Of a stretch of DNA of 54,010 nucleotides, positions 24,044 through 32,770 are shown in pieces. The notes beneath the pieces are model-generated. The model did not search any database and had not been told where the DNA came from. It saw only the letters and a list, made by a program, of their open reading frames with translations. A program made the translations under genes and the position numbers. Origin of the DNA: UMGS1387 sp045540015 (GTDB taxonomy: Bacteria; Bacillota; Clostridia; Oscillospirales; CAG-382); the NCBI GenBank assembly GCA_045540015.1, contig JAZQGP010000056.1, positions 1-54,010 of the forward strand, read 5' to 3'. Every line of letters starts with the position of its first letter. Positions within the stretch are counted from its first letter, which is position 1.

Positions 24044-25456
24044 TTGAAGCATACAATATATACAAGAAACGACCAGGACAAAATTGAGCTTACAAGCTCT
24101 CTTCGCTCGGTTGTGAAAAAAGCAATCACAGCAGCTCTCGACTATCAGGAAATAGATTTTCCCGTTGAAATTTCCGTTACCTTTACGGACAACGAAAAGA
24201 TTCACGCGCTCAACAAGGAATACCGTGAGAAGGACGCACCTACAGACGTTCTCTCCTTCCCTATGTTTGAAAACGGTGAAATTGAATATGACGACGAGAG
24301 CGACGAGCCGTGTGCAATAGGCGACATTGTAATTTCTCTTGAAAAGGCAGTAGAACAAGCAGCGGAATACGGTCACTCTTTAGAGAGAGAAGCAGCTTTT
24401 CTTGCAGTACACTCTGTGCTTCACCTTCTCGGCTTTGACCACGAAACGAGCGAAGATGACGACGTTTACATGAAAGAAAGCGCAGAGGACATTTTAACGG
24501 GAATAGGTCTTACAAGAAACGTGGTTTTGGAAAATGCCGACACGAAAAACGCGGGAGTTCCCATAAAGGAACAGAAAACCCTGTTTGTAAGTCTTATCGG
24601 ACGCCCGAATGTGGGAAAAAGCACGCTCATGAACGCAATTGTCGGTGAAAAGGTTGCAGCGGTTTCCAAAAAACCTCAGACCACAAGAAAGAGAATTACG
24701 GGTATTCACACAGACGGCACAGAGCAGTATGTGTTTATCGATACGCCAGGTCTTCACAAGCCAAAAAACAAGCTCGGCGAATTCATGGTGGATGCCGCAA
24801 ACAGCGCAATTCCCGATGCGGATGCAGTTGTTTTTGTTGCCGAAGTCATGGACAGAATCCCGACTCAGGACAAGGAAATAGCTGAGAGAATAAAGAAGTC
24901 AAAGCTTCCCTGCGTTCTTGTACTCAACAAGACGGATATTACCAAAAAAGACAAGCTTCTTGTTGCAATTGCGGAGTATTCCAAAATGTGCGACTTTGTG
25001 TCGATTATCCCGACAAGTGCATTAAATGGTGAAAACGTGAGCATTGTTATAGACGAGCTTCGTCCGTTTTTAAAGAACGAGCCGTGGTACTATGCAGAGG
25101 ATGCAGTTACCGACCAGCCGATACGTGTAATGGCAGCGGAAATTATAAGAGAAAAGCTGCTTCGCATACTTGACGATGAAATTCCTCACGGAACGGCAGT
25201 TACAATAGAGGACTATGTTGACGAAGAAAAAATAGCCAGAATCCGTGCGGAAATTTACTGCGAAAAGGAAGCTCACAAGAAAATTATAATCGGAAAGAAC
25301 GGTGCAACGCTCAAGAAAGCCGCGACCTTTGCAAGAGAGGACATTGAAGAGATGACAGGCAAAAAAGTATTCCTTGATATATGGGTAAAGGTTAAGGAAA
25401 ACTGGCGTGACTCCGAGCTTTCAATCTCGCGTCTCGGATTCAAAAAAGACGAATGA
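24044..25456 (+). CDS. ybeY-era: YbeY-Era fusion: rRNA-maturation endonuclease joined to ribosome-assembly GTPase
   Basis: A 470-residue single frame. Residues 1-157 are YbeY, with the zinc motif His123-x3-His127-x5-His133 in VHSVLHLLGFDH and DAPTDVLSFP upstream. A linker of about 20 residues follows. Residues 179-470 are Era: Walker A GRPNVGKS (186-193), the KKPQTTRKRITGI switch, DTPG (233-236), NKTD (295-298) and a C-terminal KH domain (IIIGKNGATLKKA). YbeY trims the 3' end of 16S rRNA and Era binds it, and the two are normally separate proteins. The start is TTG at 24044 with GGAGGAACAACATT before it. No stop or frameshift separates the halves. Confidence 0.93.
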   Translation: MKHTIYTRNDQDKIELTSSLRSVVKKAITAALDYQEIDFPVEISVTFTDNEKIHALNKEYREKDAPTDVLSFPMFENGEIEYDDESDEPCAIGDIVISLEKAVEQAAEYGHSLEREAAFLAVHSVLHLLGFDHETSEDDDVYMKESAEDILTGIGLTRNVVLENADTKNAGVPIKEQKTLFVSLIGRPNVGKSTLMNAIVGEKVAAVSKKPQTTRKRITGIHTDGTEQYVFIDTPGLHKPKNKLGEFMVDAANSAIPDADAVVFVAEVMDRIPTQDKEIAERIKKSKLPCVLVLNKTDITKKDKLLVAIAEYSKMCDFVSIIPTSALNGENVSIVIDELRPFLKNEPWYYAEDAVTDQPIRVMAAEIIREKLLRILDDEIPHGTAVTIEDYVDEEKIARIRAEIYCEKEAHKKIIIGKNGATLKKAATFAREDIEEMTGKKVFLDIWVKVKENWRDSELSISRLGFKKDE

Positions 25457-26244
25457 ACGAGCTAAGTGTTTTCGGCGTTGTAATAAGAGAAACGCTTGTA
25501 AAGGACTCGGACAAATTAATAACGGTGCTAACGGGAGCTCTCGGAAAAATCACCGTACTTGCAAAAGGCGTTAAAGGCATAAAGAGCAAAAACGCAGCCG
25601 GTGTTCAGCTTTTCTGCTATTCGGAGTTTGATCTTATAGAAAAAAACGGCAGATACACACTTAAAACCGCAGTTTTAAAGCACGGCTTTTTCGGAGTGAG
25701 AACCGATGTTTTAGGCTTCGCCCTTGCAAGCTATATTCTTGACATAACAAACGCCGTAACCAATGAAGGTGCGGATGAAACAGAGGCTCTTCGGCTTCTT
25801 CTCAACACTCTTCACGTTCTGTCCGAAAAAAATCACATTCCACTATGGCTTATAAAAGGAGCATATGAGCTCAAGCTCATGCAGGTGTGCGGCTATATGC
25901 CTGTTCTTGATTACTGCCCGATATGCGCGTGTGATCTTGAGGAGAATAAATCCTGTTATTTCAGCCTTTCCGAGGGATGCGTTATTTGCAAGGAATGTCA
26001 CAAGAATGCTTTTTTATCGGGACATGAAGTTCCGAACACGGTTTCTGTTTCATACCCCACAATTCTTGCAATGCGTTTTATATGCGAAAACCCGGTCAAC
26101 AGATTTTTGTCCTTCAGGCTTGATACATCGCTGAGAGGCGAATTTTCCCTTGTGGCGGAAAAATATCTGCTTTACCGCACGGAACGCGGTTTTGAAACAC
26201 TTAAAATATACAAAAATATGGTTAATACCGTTGGAGAAAACTAA
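25453..26244 (+). CDS. recO: DNA repair protein RecO
   Basis: A 263-residue recombination mediator that loads RecA at gaps with RecR. The OB-fold N terminus (VIRETLVKDSDKLITVLTGALGKITVLAKGVKG) is typical, and the zinc site is CPIC...CVICKEC near 152-180. The start overlaps the stop of ybeY-era by 4 bases (ATGA), indicating translational coupling. Era-recO linkage is common across bacteria. Confidence 0.94.
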   Translation: MNELSVFGVVIRETLVKDSDKLITVLTGALGKITVLAKGVKGIKSKNAAGVQLFCYSEFDLIEKNGRYTLKTAVLKHGFFGVRTDVLGFALASYILDITNAVTNEGADETEALRLLLNTLHVLSEKNHIPLWLIKGAYELKLMQVCGYMPVLDYCPICACDLEENKSCYFSLSEGCVICKECHKNAFLSGHEVPNTVSVSYPTILAMRFICENPVNRFLSFRLDTSLRGEFSLVAEKYLLYRTERGFETLKIYKNMVNTVGEN

Positions 26245-26252
26245 TTAACACT

Positions 26253-28670
26253 ATGAACAAACGAAACAATCTATCAATAAGTTCAGACACATTGAATTCC
26301 AAAAACACTGATAGCTTTTCAAAGGCAATGAAAACCCTTGAATTTGACAAGGTTCTTGAAATTCTTTCGTCGTTCTGTACCGTTTCCTGTGCAAAAGACA
26401 GGATAAATAAAATATATCCTTCGGTTTCTGCCGAGGAAATAAAGAGACGGCTCAAAGAGACAACCGAGGCTAAAAACCTTATTCTCGTAAAGAGCAATCC
26501 CTCTTTTTCGGGTGTCAAGGACATAAACTCTCATATTGACAGGGCTGTTAAAGGCTCTGTTCTGAACCTTGCGGAATTTCTCGACATAGCTTCGCTCCTT
26601 CGCACCTGTTCCTCTGCAAAGGTCTACTTTGACAAGGTAACCGAGGGCAGTCTTCTTTACACATATGTGTCTCAAATCTCACCCAACCGCTTTCTTGAAG
26701 AAAGAATTTCAACAAGCATTGTGTCCGAGGACATGGTTGCCGACAACGCTTCAAGCGAGCTGTATGACATAAGACGAAAGATACGAAACGCATCCTCCAA
26801 AGTACGCGATGTTCTGCAGAAATACGTTTCAGGCGGAGAAACCTCAAAGTATCTTCAGGAAAACATCATAACCACGCGTGCGGGACGTTACGTTATTCCC
26901 GTAAAAAGCGAATACAGAAACGAAATCAAAGGTCTCGTTCACGACTCGTCCGCTTCGGGCGCGACGGTATTTATCGAGCCTATGGCGGTTGTTGAAGCAA
27001 ACAACGAGCTGAGAACTCTTGAGGGCAAGGAAAAAGCGGAGATTGAAAAAATTCTCCGCAGTCTTACAGACGAGGTTCTGAGGTTTGCAGACGGTCTGAG
27101 ATCGAATCTTGAGGTTTTATGCTCGCTTTCGGTTATCTTCGCAAAGGCACAGATGTCGCTTGAATACGTGTGCTGTGAGCCTGAAATCAACGACAGAAGC
27201 TATATTAGATTAAACAGGGCGCGTCATCCGCTTCTCGACAGAAGAGACGTTGTGCCGACAGACATTTATCTAGGAAAGAGCTTTACAACACTTGTCATAA
27301 CAGGTCCAAACACAGGCGGAAAAACCGTAACTCTCAAAACAATCGGTCTTTTCTGTCTTATGACGCAGTGCGGTCTTCACATTCCTTGCGAAGAAGGCTC
27401 TACCCTTCCCGTCCTTGACGGAATACACGCGGACATAGGCGACGAACAGAGTATTGAACAATCGCTTTCAACCTTCTCGTCGCACATGGTAAACATAGTT
27501 GACATTCTCTCGCGTTACACGCCAAAATCGCTCATACTCTTTGACGAGCTTGGTGCTGGTACAGACCCCGTTGAGGGTGCGGCACTTGCTCAGTCAATCT
27601 TAGAGCAGGTAACCGAAAAGGGCATTTTATGTGCCGCGACAACGCACTATGCGGAGCTTAAAGCCTTTGCCCTGCAGACAGACAAGGTTACGAACGCTTC
27701 GTGCGAATTTGACCTTGAAACGCTTCGTCCGACCTACAAGCTGACAATAGGTATGCCGGGACGCTCAAACGCGTTTGCCATTGCAAGAAAGCTCGGACTT
27801 TCCGAGAGCATAATAAAAAGTGCCGATGCAAAAATCAGCACAGAAACACGAGAATTTGAAGGTCTTATCGGTCAGCTTGAGCAGAACAGAATAACGCTTG
27901 AGAGTGACAAGGCAAAAGCCGAAAAGCTCAAAAAGCAGGCAGAAACCATGTTTGAGGAAAGCGAAAAGAAGCGACTTGAGTTCAACCGCAAGATTGAAGA
28001 AGAAAACGCGAAAGCCGAAAGAAAGGCGCAGGAGCTTTTGGAAAGAGCAAGAGCGAGTGCAGACGCGGTGTTCTCACAGCTTCAGGAAATTCAGCGCAAA
28101 AAGGATGCTGAAAACTTTAAAGAACTGCTTGAAAAATCACGCGAGGACGTAAGAAAATCACTCGGTATTGCATCGCTTGACACGAAAATCGGAGAGAAAA
28201 TACAGGTTGAGTACACGCCGCCGAGAGATTACGTTAAGGGTGACAAGGTTATCCTTTCAGACCTCGGAAAGCAGGGCGAAATTGAGTCGATAGACGGAGA
28301 TACGGCTTCTGTTCTTATCGGAAGTGCAAGGCTCAAAGTAAAGCTCAAAAAGCTACGGCTTGTCGAAGAAAAGAATGCTCAGAAGCAGAAAGGTGCTTCA
28401 CGTTCACCAAGGAAAATGGCAGAAATCAAGAGTGAGACGGATGTACGCGGTCTTATCGGGGATGACGCAATATTTGTGGTTGACAAGTTCCTTGACGATG
28501 CGGTTCTGTCAGGACTGTCAAGCGTTCGCATAATCCACGGAAAAGGAACGGGAGCATTAAGAAAGGCTCTTTGGGATTATTTTAAACGCGACTCTCGAAT
28601 CAAGGAGTACCGGATGGGTACTTTCGGCGAGGGTGATGCGGGTGTTACGGTTGTGACGCTGAAAGATTGA
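26253..28670 (+). CDS. mutS2: Endonuclease MutS2
   Basis: An 805-residue MutS2: N-terminal clamp and lever domains, an ATPase domain with GPNTGGKTVTLKT near 351-363 and FDELGAGTDPVEGAAL near 430, a long charged coiled coil (about 520-640), a KOW-like region (KGDKVILSDLGKQGEI) and a C-terminal Smr nuclease domain (DVRGLIGDDAIFVVDKFL, IIHGKGTGALRKAL). It suppresses homologous recombination or rescues collided ribosomes in other Firmicutes. About 25 residues precede the usual MKTLEFDKVL start, and the ribosome site is weak (GGAG about 18 bases upstream), so an internal start at 26328 is possible. Confidence 0.92.
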   Translation: MNKRNNLSISSDTLNSKNTDSFSKAMKTLEFDKVLEILSSFCTVSCAKDRINKIYPSVSAEEIKRRLKETTEAKNLILVKSNPSFSGVKDINSHIDRAVKGSVLNLAEFLDIASLLRTCSSAKVYFDKVTEGSLLYTYVSQISPNRFLEERISTSIVSEDMVADNASSELYDIRRKIRNASSKVRDVLQKYVSGGETSKYLQENIITTRAGRYVIPVKSEYRNEIKGLVHDSSASGATVFIEPMAVVEANNELRTLEGKEKAEIEKILRSLTDEVLRFADGLRSNLEVLCSLSVIFAKAQMSLEYVCCEPEINDRSYIRLNRARHPLLDRRDVVPTDIYLGKSFTTLVITGPNTGGKTVTLKTIGLFCLMTQCGLHIPCEEGSTLPVLDGIHADIGDEQSIEQSLSTFSSHMVNIVDILSRYTPKSLILFDELGAGTDPVEGAALAQSILEQVTEKGILCAATTHYAELKAFALQTDKVTNASCEFDLETLRPTYKLTIGMPGRSNAFAIARKLGLSESIIKSADAKISTETREFEGLIGQLEQNRITLESDKAKAEKLKKQAETMFEESEKKRLEFNRKIEEENAKAERKAQELLERARASADAVFSQLQEIQRKKDAENFKELLEKSREDVRKSLGIASLDTKIGEKIQVEYTPPRDYVKGDKVILSDLGKQGEIESIDGDTASVLIGSARLKVKLKKLRLVEEKNAQKQKGASRSPRKMAEIKSETDVRGLIGDDAIFVVDKFLDDAVLSGLSSVRIIHGKGTGALRKALWDYFKRDSRIKEYRMGTFGEGDAGVTVVTLKD

Positions 28671-28675
28671 AAAAG

Positions 28676-28706
28676 TACGCCGTCCACTTATTTGGGTGGA
28701 CGGCGT
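28676..28706. terminator. Terminator between mutS2 and the oxidoreductase gene
   Basis: A perfect 12-bp stem TACGCCGTCCAC / GTGGACGGCGTA with a 7-nt loop. The minus-strand side continues CTTTTTC, the plus side TATTATTATATT, so it can serve both converging genes. Confidence 0.8.
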
Positions 28707-28728
28707 ATATTATTATATTAGGAAAGAA

Positions 28729-29781
28729 TTATTTCTCGTCATCAAAAGCAACAACCTGTCCGAGCTTTGCGGACTCAAATGCCGCCATCATAACCTTCAT
28801 AACGCGGCGCATTTCTTCATGCGTTACAAGCTGGCGTTCTTCTCCGTTTATTGCCTTTACAAAGTTTCTGTAATAGTCGTGAACATCGCTTGCAGGTCTT
28901 TCCATTTCATAAGAGTCGACGGTAACCTCGTCACGCGGTGCCATGGTCTTTGTAAGACCTGCGGCTGTTTCAACCGGAATAACCTCGCTCTCATGCCAAT
29001 ATTTGCACTTTACTACCTTTGCGTTCTCTCTCCAGTCACGGATAAGGGCTGTTCCCTTCTTAGAACGCATGTAAAATCTCGGAAGGTCAATAAAGTTGTA
29101 GGTTCCAACCTCAACATATGCCTTTTTGCCATCCTCGAACATGATGGTAAGCTTTATTCCGTCGTCTACCTCGTTGTTGGTAATATTGTCAAACTCGCAG
29201 TAAACCTTGGTTATCTTTGAAGTTATAATCTGAAGAAGCTGGTCGATAAGGTGTACGCCCCAGTCAAGAAGCATACCGCCGCCGTGTTCCTTTTCACCTC
29301 TCCAGTCGCTGGGAATACCGCGTGAGCCATGTATACGCGATTCGATATTTATAAGCTCGCCTATATCGCCGCTGTCATTAAGCTTTTTCATTGCAAGAAA
29401 GTCAACGTCAAAGCGTCTGTTCTGGTGAACAGAAAAAATTCTGCCGTTTTTGTTTGCAGCTGCTATCATTTCGTCAAGCTCTGAAAGGTCCATTGCCACG
29501 GGCTTTTCACAGATAACATTTTTGCCTGCGTTAAGTGCTGCTATTACTACGTCTTTATGAGAATCGTTCGGAATTGCAACAGTTACAATGTCAACTCTTT
29601 CATCCTTCAATACTTCTTCAAAGGTCTCATAGGCAAAAATGCCTCTTTCTTTTGCAAGCGCTCTTTTTTCTTCCTTGATATCATAAATGCCAAGGAGATT
29701 TACAACATCGCTTTTCTTTGCGTGGTCAACGTGCCAGCCGCCCATTCCGCCGTATCCGACAACAACCAGATTCTTTTTCAT
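28729..29781 (-). CDS. Gfo/Idh/MocA-family NAD(P)-dependent oxidoreductase
   Basis: A 350-residue cytoplasmic dehydrogenase. The N-terminal Rossmann domain starts LVVVGYGGMGGWHVDH with the dinucleotide-binding glycines; ICEKPVAMDLSELDEM near 90 contains the family Glu-Lys-Pro with the catalytic Lys. GGGMLLDWGVHLIDQLLQI near 165-185 holds the conserved Asp and His. Members oxidise or reduce sugars, inositols or amino-sugars; the substrate is unknown. RBS GAAAGGAAG is 8 bases before ATG. A perfect TGCAAA-AATG-TTTGCA repeat lies just upstream and may be its operator. It is a single-gene unit. Confidence 0.9.
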   Translation of the reverse strand: MKKNLVVVGYGGMGGWHVDHAKKSDVVNLLGIYDIKEEKRALAKERGIFAYETFEEVLKDERVDIVTVAIPNDSHKDVVIAALNAGKNVICEKPVAMDLSELDEMIAAANKNGRIFSVHQNRRFDVDFLAMKKLNDSGDIGELINIESRIHGSRGIPSDWRGEKEHGGGMLLDWGVHLIDQLLQIITSKITKVYCEFDNITNNEVDDGIKLTIMFEDGKKAYVEVGTYNFIDLPRFYMRSKKGTALIRDWRENAKVVKCKYWHESEVIPVETAAGLTKTMAPRDEVTVDSYEMERPASDVHDYYRNFVKAINGEERQLVTHEEMRRVMKVMMAAFESAKLGQVVAFDDEK

Positions 29782-29802
29782 TTGAATACTTCCTTTCGCC
29801 TA

Positions 29803-29818
29803 TGCAAAAATGTTTGCA
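29803..29818. promoter_or_regulatory. Possible operator of the oxidoreductase gene
   Basis: A perfect inverted repeat TGCAAA-AATG-TTTGCA lies 21-36 bases upstream of the oxidoreductase start codon. Its position between a promoter and the start would suit a repressor; no regulator gene is adjacent. Confidence 0.4.
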
Positions 29819-29958
29819 CAGCTTTGGTTCAGATATTTTTATATCTTCCTACATTATACCGATTTTGTCCATCAAGTCAAGCAAACACGCAAATACTTAC
29901 CAAAAATTAATACTGTGTTTAAATTTGACTGTAAAACCTGTGCTTTCTGCGACTGTAC

Positions 29959-29987
29959 TTGACAATTTCACTTAAAATGGGTATAAT
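29959..29987 (+). promoter_or_regulatory. Fully consensus promoter upstream of rpe
   Basis: TTGACA at 29959-29964 and TATAAT at 29982-29987 match consensus exactly, with a 17-bp spacer. The next plus-strand gene starts 279 bases downstream, so a long leader or a separate small RNA is implied. Confidence 0.85.
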
Positions 29988-29993
29988 ATATTT

Positions 29994-30266
29994 TAACATG
30001 GTATATAGTATAAGTCTATCATTTTTATGCTGTATTTTGTTATGTTTTTGCTTTTTTGATACAGTTAATATATCTATGTGAAGGCTTCTTTCGGCGAACT
30101 GCAATCGTTATACTCCTTTGCTTCTACTTCTCTTTCGCCGCATACAAAAGCCGATTCTTTCCACAGTCTATTTTATGAAAAGTTTTGCAATGTGCCACAA
30201 AGCACTTAAAGCGCTTTTCTTTAGGTTTACAACAAAACTATACATTTTTGTTAAAGAGGTACTATT
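29994..30266 (+). other. Long structured leader or unrecognised RNA upstream of rpe
   Basis: No convincing gene lies here. Complementary segments are visible: CTGTAT (near 30033) with ATACAG (near 30063), CGGCGAA (30092-30098) with TTCGCCG (30134-30140), GTGC/GCAC around CACAAA (30192-30205), and GAAAAG (30177-30182) with CTTTTC (30214-30219). It matches no riboswitch class that I can recall. It could be an rpe leader or an independent small RNA. Confidence 0.4.
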
Positions 30267-30911
30267 ATGGCAAAGGTTTCACCGTCAATTCTTTCATGTG
30301 ATTTTTCTCATCTGGAGGATGAACTCAAAAAAATAACAGATGCAGGAGCGGAATACGTTCACATCGACGTTATGGACGGACACTTCGTTCCGAACATGTC
30401 TTTCGCCTTTCCGATTGTTGAAGCGGCAAGAAAGTCGTGCAATGCAGTTCTAGACGTTCATCTTATGATATCAAACCCCGAGCAATACATAAAGCAGTTT
30501 GCTGCAGCCGGTGCAGACATTATTACGTTCCACTACGAAGCAACAAACGACCACGAAAAGCTTATCGACCTCATTCACTCACAGGGCAAGCTTGCGGGAA
30601 TTTCAATAAAACCAAACACGCCCTCCTTTGTTCTTGAGCCTCTGATGCGAAAGACAGACCTTGTACTTGTCATGACGGTTGAACCAGGCTTTGGCGGTCA
30701 GAAGCTTATACCCGAATGTATTGATAAGGTAAGAGAAATCAAAACAATGTCGGCGCGTCTCGGTGTAAATCCCGAAATTGAGGTTGACGGAGGCTTAACC
30801 AGTGAAAATGCACACCTCTTAAAAGAAGCGGGTGCCAATGTAATTGTTGCAGGCTCTGCTGTTTTCAAGGCAGAAAAACCGGAAGAAGTAATAAAAATCC
30901 TCAAAGAGTAA
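30267..30911 (+). CDS. rpe: Ribulose-phosphate 3-epimerase
   Basis: A 214-residue TIM-barrel enzyme interconverting ribulose-5-phosphate and xylulose-5-phosphate in the pentose phosphate pathway. Metal and catalytic motifs are intact: SPSILSCDFSHLEDEL at the N terminus, HIDVMDGHFVPNMSF near 33-47, DVHLMISNPEQYI near 68, VMTVEPGFGGQKLIPE near 138 and EVDGGLTSENAHLLKEAGAN near 175. RBS AAAGAGG is 8 bases before ATG. It stands alone behind a long leader. A weak hairpin (ACGGG/CCTGT at 30915-30931) with a T7 tract may end the transcript. Confidence 0.95.
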   Translation: MAKVSPSILSCDFSHLEDELKKITDAGAEYVHIDVMDGHFVPNMSFAFPIVEAARKSCNAVLDVHLMISNPEQYIKQFAAAGADIITFHYEATNDHEKLIDLIHSQGKLAGISIKPNTPSFVLEPLMRKTDLVLVMTVEPGFGGQKLIPECIDKVREIKTMSARLGVNPEIEVDGGLTSENAHLLKEAGANVIVAGSAVFKAEKPEEVIKILKE

Positions 30912-30940
30912 TAAACGGGACTTTTACCTGTATTTTTTTA

Positions 30941-30984
30941 GTACAAAGCTATTGATTTGTACGGGATTTATGATACAATATAAT
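30941..30984 (+). promoter_or_regulatory. recA promoter overlapped by a 22-bp palindrome
   Basis: The perfect inverted repeat GTACAAA-N8-TTTGTAC (30941-30962) overlaps a -35 box TTGATT (30952-30957); TACAAT at 30974-30979 serves as -10. The position is that of a repressor site at recA, but the sequence does not fit the usual Firmicutes LexA box (GAAC-N4-GTTC). Confidence 0.55.
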
Positions 30985-31025
30985 CACTACAGCAAATAAA
31001 CTCTCTTATGAAAGGAAAGTTTGAA

Positions 31026-32120
31026 TTGGAAAAGACAAAAAAAGAACCCGTATCTGTTGCGGAAGACAAAAAGAAAGCACTTGAAACCACTCTTGCAAGA
31101 ATAGAAAAGAGCTACGGAAAGGGCGCGATTATGAAGCTCGGTGACAATGCCGCGATGAACGTAAGTGCCGTTTCTACAGGCTCTCTCTCACTCGACCTTG
31201 CCCTTGGCATAGGCGGTGTTCCGAGAGGAAGAATCATTGAAATATACGGGCCCGAATCCTCGGGTAAAACAACGGTTGCTCTTCACATTGTAGCAGAAGT
31301 TCAAAAGCAAGGCGGCGAAGCTGCATTTATCGACGTTGAGCACGCACTTGACCCTGTTTATGCAAAAGCTCTCGGTGTTGACATTGATTCGCTTCTCGTT
31401 TCTCAGCCCGACTATGCTGAACAGGCGCTCGAAATTACAGAGGCACTTGTACGCTCAGGTGCAGTTGAAGTTGTAGTTGTAGACTCTGTTGCAGCACTTG
31501 TTCCCAGAGCCGAAATCGACGGCGAAATGGGTGATGCTCACGTTGGTCTGCAGGCACGCCTTATGTCCCAGGCTCTCAGAAAGCTCTCAGGTGCAATTGC
31601 GAAATCAAACTGTATTGTTATCTTCATAAATCAGCTTCGTATGAAGGTTGGCGTTATGTACGGCAACCCCGAAACAACCGCAGGCGGTAATGCACTTAAG
31701 TACTACGCATCCGTCCGTCTTGACATAAGACGTGTTGAAACCTTAAAGGACGGCGGAGAATCTCTCGGCAACCACACAAGATGCAAGGTTGTAAAGAACA
31801 AGGTAGCTCCTCCCTTCAAGGTGGCGGAATTTGACATTATCTACGGCAAGGGTATTTCAAAGGAAAGCGAAATCATTGACATGGCTATAACCCTTGACAT
31901 TATCCAGAAGAGCGGCTCGTGGTTCTACTACGGCGAAACAAGACTCGGACAGGGTAAAGAAAAGGTCAAGGAGCTTCTCGATTCGGACAAGGATTTTGCC
32001 GCTGAAATAGAAGCAAAAATTGTAGACAGACTCAGAAACCACGGCGGTGCAGAGATAATGGAAAATGCCGAAGAAGTCACCGAATCCGGAATACTCATAA
32101 CAGACGAGACTGACGCATAA
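31026..32120 (+). CDS. recA: Recombinase RecA
   Basis: A 364-residue RecA. Walker A GPESSGKTT lies near 76, FIDVEHALDP near 98, the MAW-like segment VVVVDSVAALVPRAEIDGEMGD near 145, and loop L2 IFINQLRMKVGVMYGNPETTAGGNALKYY near 200. It catalyses strand exchange and LexA self-cleavage. The start is probably TTG at 31026, since AAAGGAAAG ends 6 bases before it; an ATG at 31008 lies in front of that site and has no Shine-Dalgarno of its own. recX overlaps its stop codon by one base. Confidence 0.96.
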   Translation: MEKTKKEPVSVAEDKKKALETTLARIEKSYGKGAIMKLGDNAAMNVSAVSTGSLSLDLALGIGGVPRGRIIEIYGPESSGKTTVALHIVAEVQKQGGEAAFIDVEHALDPVYAKALGVDIDSLLVSQPDYAEQALEITEALVRSGAVEVVVVDSVAALVPRAEIDGEMGDAHVGLQARLMSQALRKLSGAIAKSNCIVIFINQLRMKVGVMYGNPETTAGGNALKYYASVRLDIRRVETLKDGGESLGNHTRCKVVKNKVAPPFKVAEFDIIYGKGISKESEIIDMAITLDIIQKSGSWFYYGETRLGQGKEKVKELLDSDKDFAAEIEAKIVDRLRNHGGAEIMENAEEVTESGILITDETDA

Positions 32121-32749
32121 TGATAATAACAGGTATTTTTCCGTCTGACGGAGAAAAAGAGCTTATTATTGCAACAGAGGAAAACGGAAAATACCGTATA
32201 ACGCTTTCAGATGCAAAGGAAAACGGGCTTTACGGCATAGACGAAAAGGATTTTCCGTTTGAATTTGAAGATGGGGAATTACTCACGTTTCTTTCGGAAA
32301 AGCTAAAAGCAATAAAGTACTGTACATATCTGCTGAGTTTTTCGGACAAAAGCGCTTCACAGCTAAAGCAAAAGCTTTTGGAAAAGGAATATTCCGCACA
32401 AGCTTCAACTGACGCAATACGCGTTCTGTGCGATGCCGGAATCGTCGACGATGATACGGTATGCCTTCGAAAAGCTCAGATTATGGCAAAAAGCAAGCTC
32501 TACGGTCCGTATAGGATAAAGCAAGAGCTGTCGGCAAAGGGTTTTTCACGAGAAAGTATGGATGAGGCTCTTGAAAACATCGGTGTTGATTTCGATGAAA
32601 CGCTGACGCTGCTGATTGAAAAGCTATGCAGTACGGGAAAATACGATTTATCCGACAGAAACGAGCTTCTCAAATTCAAAGCAAAGCTGTCACGTTACGG
32701 CTATAGCTGTGAAAGTATAAACAGACAGTTACGTGATATTTATGATTAA
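32120..32749 (+). CDS. recX: Regulatory protein RecX
   Basis: A 209-residue RecX with three-helix tandem repeats: YLLSFSDKSASQLKQKLLEKEY, ALCDAGIVDDDTV-type VLCDAGIVDDD, SKLYGPYRIKQELSAKGF and KLSRYGYSCESINRQL. It modulates RecA filaments. The ATG overlaps the recA stop by one base (TAATG), so the two are translationally coupled. An N-terminal beta-strand region of about 60 residues precedes the repeats, as in other Firmicutes. Confidence 0.9.
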   Translation: MIITGIFPSDGEKELIIATEENGKYRITLSDAKENGLYGIDEKDFPFEFEDGELLTFLSEKLKAIKYCTYLLSFSDKSASQLKQKLLEKEYSAQASTDAIRVLCDAGIVDDDTVCLRKAQIMAKSKLYGPYRIKQELSAKGFSRESMDEALENIGVDFDETLTLLIEKLCSTGKYDLSDRNELLKFKAKLSRYGYSCESINRQLRDIYD

Positions 32750-32770
32750 TATTCAAAAGGAGGAAAACAG

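Noticed and set aside
28696..29220. 174-codon plus-strand frame antisense to the Gfo/Idh gene
   Set aside because: It is a frame shadow of a well-recognised enzyme, Cys-rich without motif order, and it begins inside a terminator.
29998..30081. 27-codon hydrophobic plus-strand frame starting at the predicted rpe transcript start
   Set aside because: It has no ribosome binding site and would begin within about 5 bases of the transcription start.
29919..30104. 61-codon minus-strand frame with an AAGGAG site before a TTG start
   Set aside because: It runs antisense through a perfect consensus promoter for the rpe transcript, has a highly basic, AT-driven composition and matches no family I know.
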